Of a stretch of DNA of 64,000 nt, positions 52,966-61,881 are shown in pieces. The notes below the pieces were generated by a model. It did no database searches, had not been told where the DNA came from, and saw only the letters and a program-made list of their open reading frames with translations. Location: assembly GCF_029278605.1 (NCBI RefSeq), contig NZ_CP119573.1:1612001-1676000 (forward strand), in the 5' to 3' direction. Each line of letters starts with the position of its first letter. Within the stretch, counting starts at the first letter, position 1. The translations under genes were made by a program, and so were the position numbers. This DNA comes from Cupriavidus sp. WKF15. Lineage in GTDB: Bacteria; Pseudomonadota; Gammaproteobacteria; Burkholderiales; Burkholderiaceae.

Positions 52966-53964
52966 ATGTCGTACCGCATCCAGATCGCCGAGACGCAGCA
53001 GGTCTTCTTTGTCGAACGCGGCGAGACGCTGCTGCAGGCCGCGGGGCGCGCGAGCATCGCGCTGCCGCACGACTGCCAGCTCGGCGGCTGCGGTACCTGC
53101 CGCATCCGCCTGCTCGACGGGCAGGTGCGGTACGAAGAGGAGCCGTTCGGCCTGGCGCCGGACGAGGCCGCCGCCGGCTACGCGCTGGCTTGCCAGGCAC
53201 AGCCGCAGGGCGACCTGGTCATCAGCACCGCGCGCGAGGATGAGGCGTGCGCCGAGCCGGCCCGGCACCGCGCGGTGGTGCGGGCCGTGCGGCCCTTGTC
53301 GGCGGACGTGCTGCATGTCGAACTGGAGTTGCCGGAGGCTGGCGCGCTCGACTATCGCCCGGGCCAGTACCTGAAGCTGGTGGCCGGCGACGGGCTGGCG
53401 CGCAGCTTCTCGATGGCCTCGGTGCCAAGTGCGGGGCGCGTCGATCTGCACGTGCGCCGGATCCCGGGCGGCACCTTCACGGATGGCGTCCTGCCGCGGC
53501 TGAAGGCGGGCGACGGCATCGACGTCGAACTGCCGCTCGGCAACTTCTTCTACCGGGCCAAGGACTACCGGCCCTTGCTGATGGTGGCCACGGGCACCGG
53601 GCTGGCGCCGATCAAGGCGATCCTCGAATCGCTGATGGACGATCCCGACTGCCCGCCCGTGTCGCTGTACTGGGGCATGCGCCAGCCTGAAGACCTGTAC
53701 CTGCATGCCGATATCCCGGCGTGGGGAGAGCGGCTATACGATTTCCAGTACGTGCCGGTGCTATCGCGTGCGGGGGATAGCTGGCAGGGGCGGCGCGGCT
53801 ACGTGCACGACGTGGCGCTGGCCGACCTGGGCGATCTCAGCGAGCATGCCATCTACCTGTGCGGGTCGCCGAACATGATCCGTGACGCCCGCGCCGCATT
53901 CATCGCGCACGGGGCCAGTCCGGACCACCTCTACGCGGACAGCTTCACCTTCCAGCACGATTGA
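52966..53964 (+). CDS. Ferredoxin-NAD(P)H reductase with N-terminal 2Fe-2S domain
   Basis: A 332-residue oxygenase reductase. Residues 1-90: ferredoxin with DCQLGGCGTCRIRLL and LACQA. Then an FAD-binding barrel (RSFSMAS) and NAD domain (ATGTGLAPIKAILES, CGSPNMIRDARAAF). The order ferredoxin-FAD-NAD is that of BenC/XylZ-like reductases. It is expected to feed the cluster's diiron protein, directly or through the two separate ferredoxins. Starts at 52966 with a GGAGG site (AATGGAGGTTCC). Last gene before the GntR regulator. Confidence 0.93.
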   Translation: MSYRIQIAETQQVFFVERGETLLQAAGRASIALPHDCQLGGCGTCRIRLLDGQVRYEEEPFGLAPDEAAAGYALACQAQPQGDLVISTAREDEACAEPARHRAVVRAVRPLSADVLHVELELPEAGALDYRPGQYLKLVAGDGLARSFSMASVPSAGRVDLHVRRIPGGTFTDGVLPRLKAGDGIDVELPLGNFFYRAKDYRPLLMVATGTGLAPIKAILESLMDDPDCPPVSLYWGMRQPEDLYLHADIPAWGERLYDFQYVPVLSRAGDSWQGRRGYVHDVALADLGDLSEHAIYLCGSPNMIRDARAAFIAHGASPDHLYADSFTFQHD

Positions 53965-53974
53965 TAAGACAATC

Positions 53975-54003
53975 CGGTATACCGCCGGAGGCGTGGTATA
54001 CAA
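53975..54003. promoter_or_regulatory. Tandem GntR boxes upstream of the GntR gene
   Basis: The palindrome CGGTATACCG (53975-53984) and TGGTATACAA (53994-54003), 19 bp apart (two helical turns), ending 37 bp before the GntR ATG. Consistent with autoregulation. Confidence 0.7.
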
Positions 54004-54040
54004 TGGCGGCCAGACCGTCAGCCTTCGCTTCCGCCGACCC

Positions 54041-54763
54041 ATGGCCAATACATTGCCCACTGCCTCGACTGCTCCGACTGCCGAGCCGCTCAGCCTCGGT
54101 GCCAGCCATTCGCCGCTGTTCGCCCTTGTCACCGACAAGCTGCGCGAAGGCATCCTGAATGGCCAATACGCGCCGGGCGAGCGGCTGGTGGAAAACAAGC
54201 TGTCGGCCGAGCTGGGTGTGTCGCGCATTCCGGTGCGCGAGGCGCTGCGCGCCCTCGCCAGCGAAGGCCTGGTGCTGATCGAGCCGCGCCGCGGCGCGTC
54301 GGTGGCCAGCCTGTCACCGGTGATCGCACGCGAGATGGTGGAGGTACGCGCCACGCTGGAGGGCCTTAACGCCAAGCTGGCCGCACAGCGCCGCGACCCG
54401 GCGCTGATCGCCGAGCTGGAGGCGGTGTTGCGCCAGGGCATGGACGCTGCCGCGCAGGGGCGTGCGGATGAGTTGCTTGCGCTCAACAGCCGCTTCCATG
54501 AGGTGCTTGGCACCATTGCTGCCAATAGCGTCCTGCAGGAAATGATGCGCTCGCTGCGCGAGCGTACCGCAGTGCTGTTCGGACCCGCGAACGTGGTGCG
54601 CGCGCGGCAGAACTGGGACGAGCATGCCCAGATTTTGCAGGCGGTGATTGCGGGCGATGCCGATCTTGCCGCCTTGCTGGCGGCGCGGCATGTCTACAGT
54701 GCGGCCAAGGCGGCGGAGCTGCCGGTCGACGGGCCGGGGGGCGCGCAGGTTCAGGCGGCCTGA
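54041..54763 (+). CDS. GntR-family (FadR/FCD subfamily) regulator
   Basis: A 240-residue regulator: N-terminal winged HTH (VTDKLREGILNGQYAPGERL, LGVSRIPVREALRALASEGL) and an all-helical FCD effector domain with the metal-binding type pattern (VRATLEGLNAKLA, LNSRFHEVLG, and a late EHAQILQAVIAGD, His-rich). The ATG at 54041 is the best start; a frame extending upstream overlaps the reductase gene. Tandem boxes precede it, and GTATAC boxes precede the neighbouring promoters, so it probably represses the whole 47-57 kb cluster. Confidence 0.92.
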   Translation: MANTLPTASTAPTAEPLSLGASHSPLFALVTDKLREGILNGQYAPGERLVENKLSAELGVSRIPVREALRALASEGLVLIEPRRGASVASLSPVIAREMVEVRATLEGLNAKLAAQRRDPALIAELEAVLRQGMDAAAQGRADELLALNSRFHEVLGTIAANSVLQEMMRSLRERTAVLFGPANVVRARQNWDEHAQILQAVIAGDADLAALLAARHVYSAAKAAELPVDGPGGAQVQAA

Positions 54764-55034
54764 AGGCGGATGACGGCTGGTTGGTCTGCTGTTGCTCCCG
54801 CCAAGCACGACAACTCCATCCTCACCCATCCCCCCGCATTCCCAAAAGCTCGGATTGACGGCTCACGTTGAGGCCTTCCGCCGCTTTTCCCAGCCGGTCC
54901 AAGTTCAAGCGATCCGATCTATATTGGAATCAGCGTCTGCGTCCCGACAGGGCGCAGCATGCTCCAGTGCAGTCATTGCATGCCCAGCAACAGTGCATTG
55001 CGCCCCACTCGATGGCGCACCGCACCAATTCTGT

Positions 55035-55040
55035 GTATAC
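55035..55040. promoter_or_regulatory. GntR box GTATAC upstream of a small open frame
   Basis: TGTGTATACTGTAG centred on GTATAC, 32 bp before the ATG of the 58-codon frame. Within the 752-bp gap 54764-55515, this, the small frame and the next box (55427) are the only features I can identify. Confidence 0.5.
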
Positions 55041-55071
55041 TGTAGTCAATCTGATTCCATTGGGATTTACC

Positions 55072-55248
55072 ATGAAGTCGCCCGAGCAACGTTATCTCTC
55101 GCAACCCGTTGGCCAGCAACTGCTGCGCTATTACGCGGCGCGCGACGCCGTACGGCATGCGACGCCGCTGCTGCCATTGCGCCTGCGCGATATCGGCCGG
55201 TTCTTCCGTGCGCTGACTGGCCACACGCCGCGCCGCCATCACTGCTGA
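55072..55248 (+). CDS. Possible small protein (58 codons)
   Basis: The frame beginning MKSPEQRYLSQPVGQQLLRY encodes a short basic, Arg-rich product ending HTPRRHHC, with no membrane segment. A GTATAC box lies just upstream and a GGGA sequence serves as weak ribosome-binding site. No family is recognised. It could instead be non-coding leader sequence. Confidence 0.35.
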   Translation: MKSPEQRYLSQPVGQQLLRYYAARDAVRHATPLLPLRLRDIGRFFRALTGHTPRRHHC

Positions 55249-55419
55249 CCCGGTCGTCCGAGCGGATCGACCAGCTGCCGCGGTCCTGCGGCAAGCTAAT
55301 GCCTCCCTGGCAGGTGTTCTATCTGCCACCTTCCTCCACCGAAAGCCTCTTCCTTTCCGATGGCACGCCGCGCCAGCATAATGGCTCGTCCAGAATCGTC
55401 TTGCCGTTCGCGCAAGACT

Positions 55420-55436
55420 GAATATAGTATACCGAA
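55420..55436. promoter_or_regulatory. GntR box upstream of the amidase
   Basis: GAATATAGTATACCGAA; its reverse complement reads TTCGGTATACTATATTC, almost the same as the 48816 site. It lies 80 bp upstream of the amidase start. Confidence 0.65.
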
Positions 55437-55515
55437 GCACATCGCAGTCCTCCCATAAGTCTCTCCCAACGCCCCACCGTGCACTGCCGGCACGGACAAT
55501 GACAAAGGAGTCGAC

Positions 55516-57012
55516 GTGAACCTGCCCGACCGGAGCACAGCCGGCCTTGCGCCGTTGTGGAAGATGGCGCAATGGCTGGCCGCCGGCGAAATATCGGCGG
55601 TGGAACTGGTGGAGGCTTGCGAGGCTGCCCAGCATGCGTGGCATGGCGTGATCAACGCGCTCGTGCTGTCGGACTTCGGGGCCGCCCGTGCCGCCGCGCT
55701 GGAAAGCGACAAGCGCCGTCGGGCGGGACAGGCACGCGGGGTCCTGGACGGCGTGCCGTTCTCGATCAAGGAATCGTTCGACGTGGCCGGCTGGCCGACC
55801 ACCTGCGGCAACCCGGCCCTGCGCGGCCACGTGGCCCCGCGCGATGCCGTGGTGGTGCAGCGTCTGCGCGAGGCTGGCGCCATCCTGCTCGGCAAGACCA
55901 ACGTACCGCTCGGCCTGCGCGACTGGCAGAGCTACAACGAGATCTATGGCACCACGCACAACCCGCACGACCCGACGCGTACCCCAGGCGGTTCGTCCGG
56001 CGGGAGCGCGGCGGCTTTGTGCGCCGGTTTGGCGGCGTTCGACGTGGGTTCGGATATCGGCTCCTCGCTGCGCAACCCGGCCCACTACTGCGGCATCTTT
56101 TCGCTCAAGCCGAGTCATGGGCTGGTACCGCTGGCCGGCCACGGCACCGGCCCGGCGCGCTTCGGCGAGCAGGACATCAACGTGGCCGGCCCGATGGCAC
56201 GCAGCGCGCGCGACCTCGAACCCGTATTGCGCGCCATCGCCGGCCCGCATGGCGACGCTGCGCTGGCCTATCGCCTCGAACTGCCCGCATGCCCACACCG
56301 CCGGCTGGCCGATTTTCGCATTGCCGTACTGCCCACCCATCCACAGGCCGAGGCCGATGGCGAGGTCGCCGCGCAGATCGAGCAGCTTGGCCACAGGCTG
56401 GCGCGGCAGGGCGCGCGCGTGGGCTGGCACGCCCGGCCGGACTTCGACGCCGCCGAACTGTGGCACGTCTACGTGACGCTGCTGCGCGCGACCACCGCAG
56501 TCCACATGGACGACACGGCCTATGCCGAGGCGCTTCGCCGTGCCGCCCATATCTCAGCGGACGATGTTTCCTACGCCGCGCTGCAGTACACCGGCGCGAC
56601 GCTGAGCCATCGCGACTGGCTGCGCCTGCAGGCTGCGCGCGAACGTTTCGCGGCCGCGTGGCGCAACTTCTTCACCGACCATGACGTGCTGCTGTGCCCG
56701 GCCGCGACCACGACCGCGTTCGCGCTGAACGAAGCGGGCGAGCCATGGACGCGTACGCTCACCGTCAACGGCCATGCGCAGCCGATGACCACGCAGCTGT
56801 TCTGGGCCGGCCATTCCGGACTGTGCGGGCTGCCTTCCGTGGTGGCCCCGATCGGGCCGGGGCCGGGCGGCTTGCCGGTCGGCGTGCAGATCGTCGCCGG
56901 CCGCTACCAGGATCTCACCGCACTGCGTTTCGCCACCCTGCTCGAAGAGGCGGGCTACGCTTTCCGGCCACCGCCGCGGCCGTCCATGCAGCCGGCGGAC
57001 CCCCACCACTAA
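55516..57012 (+). CDS. Amidase (amidase-signature family)
   Basis: A 498-residue serine amidase. Lys85 (FSIKESFDVAG), cis-Ser161 in GGSSGGSAAALCAG and nucleophile Ser184 in GSDIGSSLR give the Ser-cisSer-Lys triad. The usual GSDTGGS reads GSDIGSS, so the loop is slightly unusual. It would hydrolyse an amide to acid plus ammonia or amine, possibly releasing or finishing the pathway substrate. Starts at a GTG (55516) with AAAGGAGTCGAC upstream. Followed 30 bp later by an MFS gene, in one unit under the 55420 box. Confidence 0.9.
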   Translation: MNLPDRSTAGLAPLWKMAQWLAAGEISAVELVEACEAAQHAWHGVINALVLSDFGAARAAALESDKRRRAGQARGVLDGVPFSIKESFDVAGWPTTCGNPALRGHVAPRDAVVVQRLREAGAILLGKTNVPLGLRDWQSYNEIYGTTHNPHDPTRTPGGSSGGSAAALCAGLAAFDVGSDIGSSLRNPAHYCGIFSLKPSHGLVPLAGHGTGPARFGEQDINVAGPMARSARDLEPVLRAIAGPHGDAALAYRLELPACPHRRLADFRIAVLPTHPQAEADGEVAAQIEQLGHRLARQGARVGWHARPDFDAAELWHVYVTLLRATTAVHMDDTAYAEALRRAAHISADDVSYAALQYTGATLSHRDWLRLQAARERFAAAWRNFFTDHDVLLCPAATTTAFALNEAGEPWTRTLTVNGHAQPMTTQLFWAGHSGLCGLPSVVAPIGPGPGGLPVGVQIVAGRYQDLTALRFATLLEEAGYAFRPPPRPSMQPADPHH

Positions 57013-57042
57013 GCCAGACACACACCATCACAGGGAGGGAGC

Positions 57043-58344
57043 ATGTTTGACTGGTTCCGCGATTTGTCGCGCATGGAGCGCAAGGGCTTCTATGGCGCGT
57101 TCCTCGGGCATGCGGTCGACGTGTTCGACTTCATGATCTATTCCTTTCTCATCTCCACGCTGCTGGGGCAGTGGGGCATGAGCAAGTCGACTGCCGGCGC
57201 CATCGTCACGTGGACGCTGGTGTCGTCGCTGGTGGGCGCCATCGGGGCGGGCATCCTGGCCGACCGCTATGGCCGCGTGCGAGTGTTGCGCTGGACCATC
57301 ATCGTGTTCGCTTTCGCCTGCTTCCTGTGCGGGCTGGCGCAGTCGCCGGAGCAACTGATGGCGTTCCGCATGATCCAGGGCCTGGGCTTCGGCGGCGAAT
57401 CGTCGCTGTGCATGGTGCTGGTGACGGAGATGATCCGCAATCCGGTGCACCGCGGCAAATACTCGGGCTTCACCGCCAGCAGCTATTCCTTCGGCTGGGG
57501 GGCGGCGGCCATCGTCTATGCGCTCGCCTTCAGCGTGCTGCCGGCAGAGACGGCCTGGCGCGTCTGTTTCTTTATCGGCATCCTGCCGGCACTGGTCGTG
57601 ATCTACCTGCGCCGCAACCTCGAGGAACCGGAGATCTTCCTGAAGAGCCGCGCGGCGGGCCGGCGGGGGACGGCACTGGCTGGGCTGGGGCGGCTGTTCC
57701 GCGGCCCGCTGCTGTCCAGGACCCTGCTGTGCAGCCTGCTCTCCGGCGGGATGCTGGGCGCATACTATGCCATTGCCACATGGCTGCCGACGTTCCTCAA
57801 GACCGAGCGCGGCTTGTCGGTGTTCGGCACCAGTTCCTACCTGGCGGTGACGATCGTCGGATCACTGATCGGCTATGTGGCGGGCGCCTACGCCACCGAC
57901 CGCTGGGGCCGCCGCCTGACCTACATCGCGTTCGCGGCGGGGGCCTTCGTGGCCGCGCTGGTCTACATGGTGATCCCGGTGTCGAATACCTCGATGCTGT
58001 TCCTCGGATTCCCGCTGGGGATCCTGATGCAGGGCGTGTTCGCGGGCATCGGCGCGACGATCTCGGAGTCGTTTCCCAACGATATCCGCGCGACGGGATA
58101 CGGGGTGTCCTACAACGCCGGCCGCGTGATCGGCTCGCTGTTCCCGCTATCGGTCGGGTGGCTGAGTTCGGGACGCTCGTCGCTGCCGATCGCGATCGCC
58201 ATTGTCGCCGGGGTTGGCTACGCGATGGTCGTGATGGCGGCGATGCTGTTGCCCGAGACCACCGGGATGGATCTCGGGCAGGCCGGCGGCGGCGAGGAGC
58301 AGGGCGCCGCGCCGCTGGCGCAAACCGCGGGGACGGTGGCCTGA
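57043..58344 (+). CDS. MFS transporter (metabolite:H+ symporter/aromatic-acid type)
   Basis: A 433-residue 12-helix major-facilitator protein. MFS motif A in GILADRYGRVRVLRW and its second copy in YATDRWGRRLTY, plus the helix-1 DVFDFMIYSFLI motif typical of the metabolite:proton and sialate:H+ symporter branches. Probably imports a carboxylate or amide related to the upstream amidase. ATG at 57043 with GGGAGGGAGC upstream. Ends at the 58473 hairpin. Confidence 0.9.
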   Translation: MFDWFRDLSRMERKGFYGAFLGHAVDVFDFMIYSFLISTLLGQWGMSKSTAGAIVTWTLVSSLVGAIGAGILADRYGRVRVLRWTIIVFAFACFLCGLAQSPEQLMAFRMIQGLGFGGESSLCMVLVTEMIRNPVHRGKYSGFTASSYSFGWGAAAIVYALAFSVLPAETAWRVCFFIGILPALVVIYLRRNLEEPEIFLKSRAAGRRGTALAGLGRLFRGPLLSRTLLCSLLSGGMLGAYYAIATWLPTFLKTERGLSVFGTSSYLAVTIVGSLIGYVAGAYATDRWGRRLTYIAFAAGAFVAALVYMVIPVSNTSMLFLGFPLGILMQGVFAGIGATISESFPNDIRATGYGVSYNAGRVIGSLFPLSVGWLSSGRSSLPIAIAIVAGVGYAMVVMAAMLLPETTGMDLGQAGGGEEQGAAPLAQTAGTVA

Positions 58345-58472
58345 AGCCGTTCGTGCGACGGTCGCGGCGGGCGCGGTGCGGGCGGCCTGCCGCGGTCACT
58401 CGGGATTCTTTTTAGGTTCTTCGGTGGATTGCGGGAATGGGAGGGTTGGGGTTGGTTGGGTTATCGTCCTTG

Positions 58473-58521
58473 GCAGGCGCCGCTGTTTCGCTGGCTAAGC
58501 CGGCGAAACAGCGGCGCCTGC
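58473..58521. terminator. Long hairpin between convergent operons
   Basis: GCAGGCGCCGCTGTTTCGC (58473-58491) pairs perfectly with 58503-58521; the loop TGGCTAAGCCG continues the stem with GGC/GCC, giving about 23 paired positions. No T-run on either strand. Probably a shared terminator or RNA-protecting structure between the MFS gene and the opposing selenium operon. Confidence 0.6.
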
Positions 58522-58566
58522 TAAGCACGCCAACCCCCAGCAGCCGCAAGCGTTGCCGGTGCCTCG

Positions 58567-59355
58567 TCACGAATGCCGGTCCGCCCTCAAGATCGCGCTG
58601 GCCGTGTCGACCACTGCCGCTAGCGCAAGCATGGCGACAATTACCGTGCACGCCTGGGGCAGATGGAACAGGGAAAGCTCGAAATACAGCATCTGCCCAA
58701 GCCCGCCGGCGCCGACAAAGCCAAGTATCGCCGCCGCGCGGATGTTCATTTCCCAGCGGTACAGGATGTAGGCGAGGAACTGGGGCCAGGCGCAGGGCAG
58801 CGTCCCATACACAAAGACCAGCGCGGCGGGGGCGCCCTTTTCCGTCAGCGCGCGGGCCGGTGCGCGCGGCGCATTCTCCAGCGCCTCGGCGAACAGGCGG
58901 CCGAGCACGCCCGTGGTATGGAGCGCCAGGGCGAGGGTGCCGGCAAATGGACCCAGGCCAACCGCGAGGACGGTCAGGGCAGCCCATACCAGCTCGGGAA
59001 CCGAGCGCAACAGGTTCAGCAGCAAGCGCGACAACGTCCGCAGGGCATCGCCGTAGAGCCCGCAAGCCGGCAGTGCCACGCCAAAACCCAGCACCGCCGC
59101 GCACAACGTACCCACGGCGGAAACCGCGAGCGTTTCGAGCATGCTGCCAGCGGTTCTGGCCAGAAAAGCTGGCGACAGCTCCGGCGGGAAGAACGCCAGC
59201 AGGAAGTGCGCCATTCCGCTTGCGGCGTCCGCGGAGAAGAGCTGGCTGAGATCGAGCGAGAGGTACGCGAAGCTGCCCGACACCGCCGCGGCCAGCGCGA
59301 TCAGGGTGAGCAGGCAGCGCATGCAGAATTGGGCGGCCCTGGTCTTGTGCGCCAT
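58567..59355 (-). CDS. PhnE-type ABC permease (second), selenium-linked importer
   Basis: A 262-residue inner-membrane permease with about six helices and the EAA-type loop ([34 protein letters not shown]). Signature LLRSVPELVWAALTVLAVGLG is PhnE-like. Last gene of a five-gene operon starting with selD; its start lies 3 bp after the other permease gene. Two homologous permeases imply a heterodimeric channel. Linkage to selD/senB favours an inorganic selenium species over phosphonate. Confidence 0.87.
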   Translation of the reverse strand: MAHKTRAAQFCMRCLLTLIALAAAVSGSFAYLSLDLSQLFSADAASGMAHFLLAFFPPELSPAFLARTAGSMLETLAVSAVGTLCAAVLGFGVALPACGLYGDALRTLSRLLLNLLRSVPELVWAALTVLAVGLGPFAGTLALALHTTGVLGRLFAEALENAPRAPARALTEKGAPAALVFVYGTLPCAWPQFLAYILYRWEMNIRAAAILGFVGAGGLGQMLYFELSLFHLPQACTVIVAMLALAAVVDTASAILRADRHS

Positions 59356-59358
59356 GAT

Positions 59359-60180
59359 TCAGTCGATCAGCTTGCGCAGCCGCGCGCTCAGCGCGTCCGC
59401 CAGCAGAACCAGCAGCAGGAACACGAGCAGGATGGTCGCGGCCTCGCCACCATTGAGCATTTTCATGGCCTGGTCCATCAACTGCCCAAGCCCGCCGGCG
59501 CCAACGAAACCCATGACCACGGAAGCCCGGACGGCACATTCCCAACGGTAGACGGTGTATGAGACCAGCTCCTGCGCGGCATGGGGAATCAGCCCATAGC
59601 TCAGTGCCGCCAGGCGCCCGCTTCCGCTGCCGAACAGGGCATCCACGGCGCGCGTGTCGCTCGATTCGAGGATTTCCGCATAGACCTTTGCCAGCATGCC
59701 GCCGTAGGTGATGGCCAGCGCGAGCACGCCCGCCGCCGCCCCCAGGCCGAGGGCACGCACGAAGACCAGCGCCCACACCAGCTCCGGCACCCCGCGCAGC
59801 AGCAGCACCAGGGCGCGCACGCCGGCGCGCACCGCCATGCGCGGCTTGCGCCCCCGGCCGGGGCCGATGCGCGACACCGACAGGCTGCCCGTCATGGCCA
59901 CGGCCAGGGGGGCTGCGACCACAAAGGCGAGCGCAATGCCCGCCGTGGCGATCGCCAGCGTTTCCAGCGTGGCCTTGACCACCAGCCCGAGGAATCCGGC
60001 CGAGACTTCGGGCGGGAGGAAGTTGCGCACGAAGGCGCCCACCACCTTGAGATTTCCCGTGTCAAACAAGGCGGAAGGGCTGAACCGGGACAGCCGCAGC
60101 AATGGCCACAGGAGCAGCAGCGCCAGCACCAGACCGCCTGCGCGCCGCAGCGCCTGGGGGTCGCGCGGGTGGGCGGTCAT
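59359..60180 (-). CDS. PhnE-type ABC permease (first), selenium-linked importer
   Basis: A 273-residue permease with the same architecture as its neighbour ([39 protein letters not shown]). The ATG at 60180 overlaps the ATPase stop (ATGA), so I took it rather than the longer frame that reads back through the ATPase gene. Acts with the second permease, the ATPase and the binding protein. Confidence 0.87.
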   Translation of the reverse strand: MTAHPRDPQALRRAGGLVLALLLLWPLLRLSRFSPSALFDTGNLKVVGAFVRNFLPPEVSAGFLGLVVKATLETLAIATAGIALAFVVAAPLAVAMTGSLSVSRIGPGRGRKPRMAVRAGVRALVLLLRGVPELVWALVFVRALGLGAAAGVLALAITYGGMLAKVYAEILESSDTRAVDALFGSGSGRLAALSYGLIPHAAQELVSYTVYRWECAVRASVVMGFVGAGGLGQLMDQAMKMLNGGEAATILLVFLLLVLLADALSARLRKLID

Positions 60181-61019
60181 CGGCACGCTGGCCTGGGTGG
60201 GGTACCGCCGCCGGCGGCGGCGCCCGCACCTGCCGCGATGCTCAGCAGGGCCTGGCCGCCTTGCACCGGTGGCGATGTGCTTTCGGATGCGTAGAGCTCG
60301 CGCAGCAGCGCGTCGGTCACGCGTTCGGCCGGCAGGTCGAACGCGATCTCGCCCGCCTTCAGGCCGACGATGCGGGGAAACCAGCGCAGCGCCAGATCCA
60401 CGGCGTGCAGGCTGGCGACCAGGGGCACCGCACGGGTATCCGCTTCCTTGCGCAACTCGCCCAGGGTGAGGTTGGCCAGTACCGGGTCCATCGCCGAGAC
60501 CGGTTCGTCCGCCAGGATCAGTTCCGGGCGCTGGTAAAGCACGCGGGCGACGCCCACGCGCTGCAACTGGCCGCCCGAGAGTTGGTCGCACCGGTCGAAC
60601 AGGCGGTCGGCCAGTTCAAGGCGGGCGAGCTGTTCGGCGGCACCATCGATGTCCGCCGGATAGACCAGCGACAGCAAGGATTTCCAGGTGGGCCAGATGC
60701 CCAGGCGGCCGGCAAGGATGGCGGTGATCACGCGCTGGCGCGGCGGCATCGGCGGCGCCTGGTGGATCATGCCGATGCGGCAGCGCAACTGCCGCAGGCG
60801 TGCGGCGGACAGCGCCCAGGGGCTTTGCTCGAGCACCTCCACACGGCCCTCGGCGGGCCGCAGCGATGTTGCCAGCAAGCGCAGCAAGGAGGTCTTGCCG
60901 GCTCCCGACGGACCGATGACGGCGATGGGTTCGCCGCGGCCGGCCGCCAGCGTGATCTGGCTGAGCGCACGCTGTCCGTTAGCGTAAGTAATGCTGGCGG
61001 CCTCCAGGCGAAAGCTCAT
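60177..61019 (-). CDS. PhnC-like ABC transporter ATPase
   Basis: A 280-residue ATP-binding subunit. Walker [10 protein letters not shown], signature [15 protein letters not shown], Walker [15 protein letters not shown], switch His in [11 protein letters not shown]. The order and PhnC-like spacing fit the phosphonate/selenate importer family. The last 25 residues are Ala/Gly/Pro-rich and do not belong to the core. ATG at 61019, 10 bp after the binding-protein stop. Confidence 0.92.
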   Translation of the reverse strand: MSFRLEAASITYANGQRALSQITLAAGRGEPIAVIGPSGAGKTSLLRLLATSLRPAEGRVEVLEQSPWALSAARLRQLRCRIGMIHQAPPMPPRQRVITAILAGRLGIWPTWKSLLSLVYPADIDGAAEQLARLELADRLFDRCDQLSGGQLQRVGVARVLYQRPELILADEPVSAMDPVLANLTLGELRKEADTRAVPLVASLHAVDLALRWFPRIVGLKAGEIAFDLPAERVTDALLRELYASESTSPPVQGGQALLSIAAGAGAAAGGGTPPRPACR

Positions 61020-61029
61020 CGGACCTGCA

Positions 61030-61881
61030 TCACTGGATGAGGCCCGCGGCGCGAGCCGCGGCCTCGATGCCGGCGTAGTTTTCCGGGCGGGTGGGAATGT
61101 ACTTCGTGGTCCGCTGCAAGGCCATGATCTCCCGCTGCTCGGGATTGGCGGGGTCAAGGCGCAGGAACGCTTCGGTCAGCTTCTTGCGCAAGGCCGGATC
61201 GAGCCCGCCGCGCACGGTCCAGTTGTAGTCGTAGTAGGGCGGCGTGACCGCAAACACCCTGACCTTGCCGGTGTCCACCTTATGCTGCTCCACCAGCTTG
61301 TCCCAGACCGAGGCATTGAGCACGCCGGCGTCGGCCCTGCCGGCCTGCACGAAAGCCACCGTGGCATCGTGGGCGCCCGAATAGGCGACGGTCTTGAAGT
61401 CCTTGTCCGGATCGATGCCGGCCTGCAGCAGGAAGTGCCGCGGCATCAGGTGGCCGGAGGTCGAGGACGGCGCGCCGAAGGCGAAGGTGTGGCCCTTGAG
61501 GTCGGCCAGCGACTTGATCGCGGGGTTGGCGGTGATGAACTTGCTGGTGAACGCCGCATCTTCCTGGCGCTGGACGATGGGGATGGTGGCTCCCTTCGTG
61601 CGGATCTTGCTCTGCACATAGGTAAAGCCGCCCAGCCATGCCATGTCGATCTTGCCGGTGGCCAGCGATTCGACCACCGCGGCGTAGTCCGTGACGGGCA
61701 CGAACTGCACCTTCATGCCGATTTCCTTCTCCAGGTAACTGCCGAGCGGCGCGAACTTGCGCTGCAGTTCGGTGGGGGCCTCGTCCGGAATGGCCGAGAC
61801 CTTCAGCACAGCCTGGGCACTGGCGAGTCCGGCAAAGCCCAGCAGGGTCAGCGCGGCAAGGCGCTTAAGCAACGGCAACAC
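61030..61881 (-). CDS. PhnD-like binding protein, putative selenate/selenium-importer receptor
   Basis: A 283-residue exported receptor: signal peptide [20 protein letters not shown], cleavage near ASA. PhnD-type features: [52 protein letters not shown], and [20 protein letters not shown]. PhnD homologues encoded next to selD are commonly annotated as putative selenate-binding. No phn lyase genes are present, which supports a selenium oxyanion ligand. Overlaps the selD 3' end by 17 bp. Confidence 0.82.
   Translation of the reverse strand: MLPLLKRLAALTLLGFAGLASAQAVLKVSAIPDEAPTELQRKFAPLGSYLEKEIGMKVQFVPVTDYAAVVESLATGKIDMAWLGGFTYVQSKIRTKGATIPIVQRQEDAAFTSKFITANPAIKSLADLKGHTFAFGAPSSTSGHLMPRHFLLQAGIDPDKDFKTVAYSGAHDATVAFVQAGRADAGVLNASVWDKLVEQHKVDTGKVRVFAVTPPYYDYNWTVRGGLDPALRKKLTEAFLRLDPANPEQREIMALQRTTKYIPTRPENYAGIEAAARAAGLIQ

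Noticed and set aside
50907..53105. 732-codon open frame on the minus strand
   Set aside because: It lies wholly antisense to ALDH, GlcG and reductase genes with clear motifs; long antisense frames are usual in GC-rich coding DNA. The same applies to the long frames at 14159-16012, 15706-17469, 34636-36498 and 4625-6427.
58567..61881. Phosphonate import operon
   Set aside because: PhnCDE-type by family, but no phosphonate-degrading gene is present and the operon is fused by overlap to selD and senB, so a selenium role is preferred.
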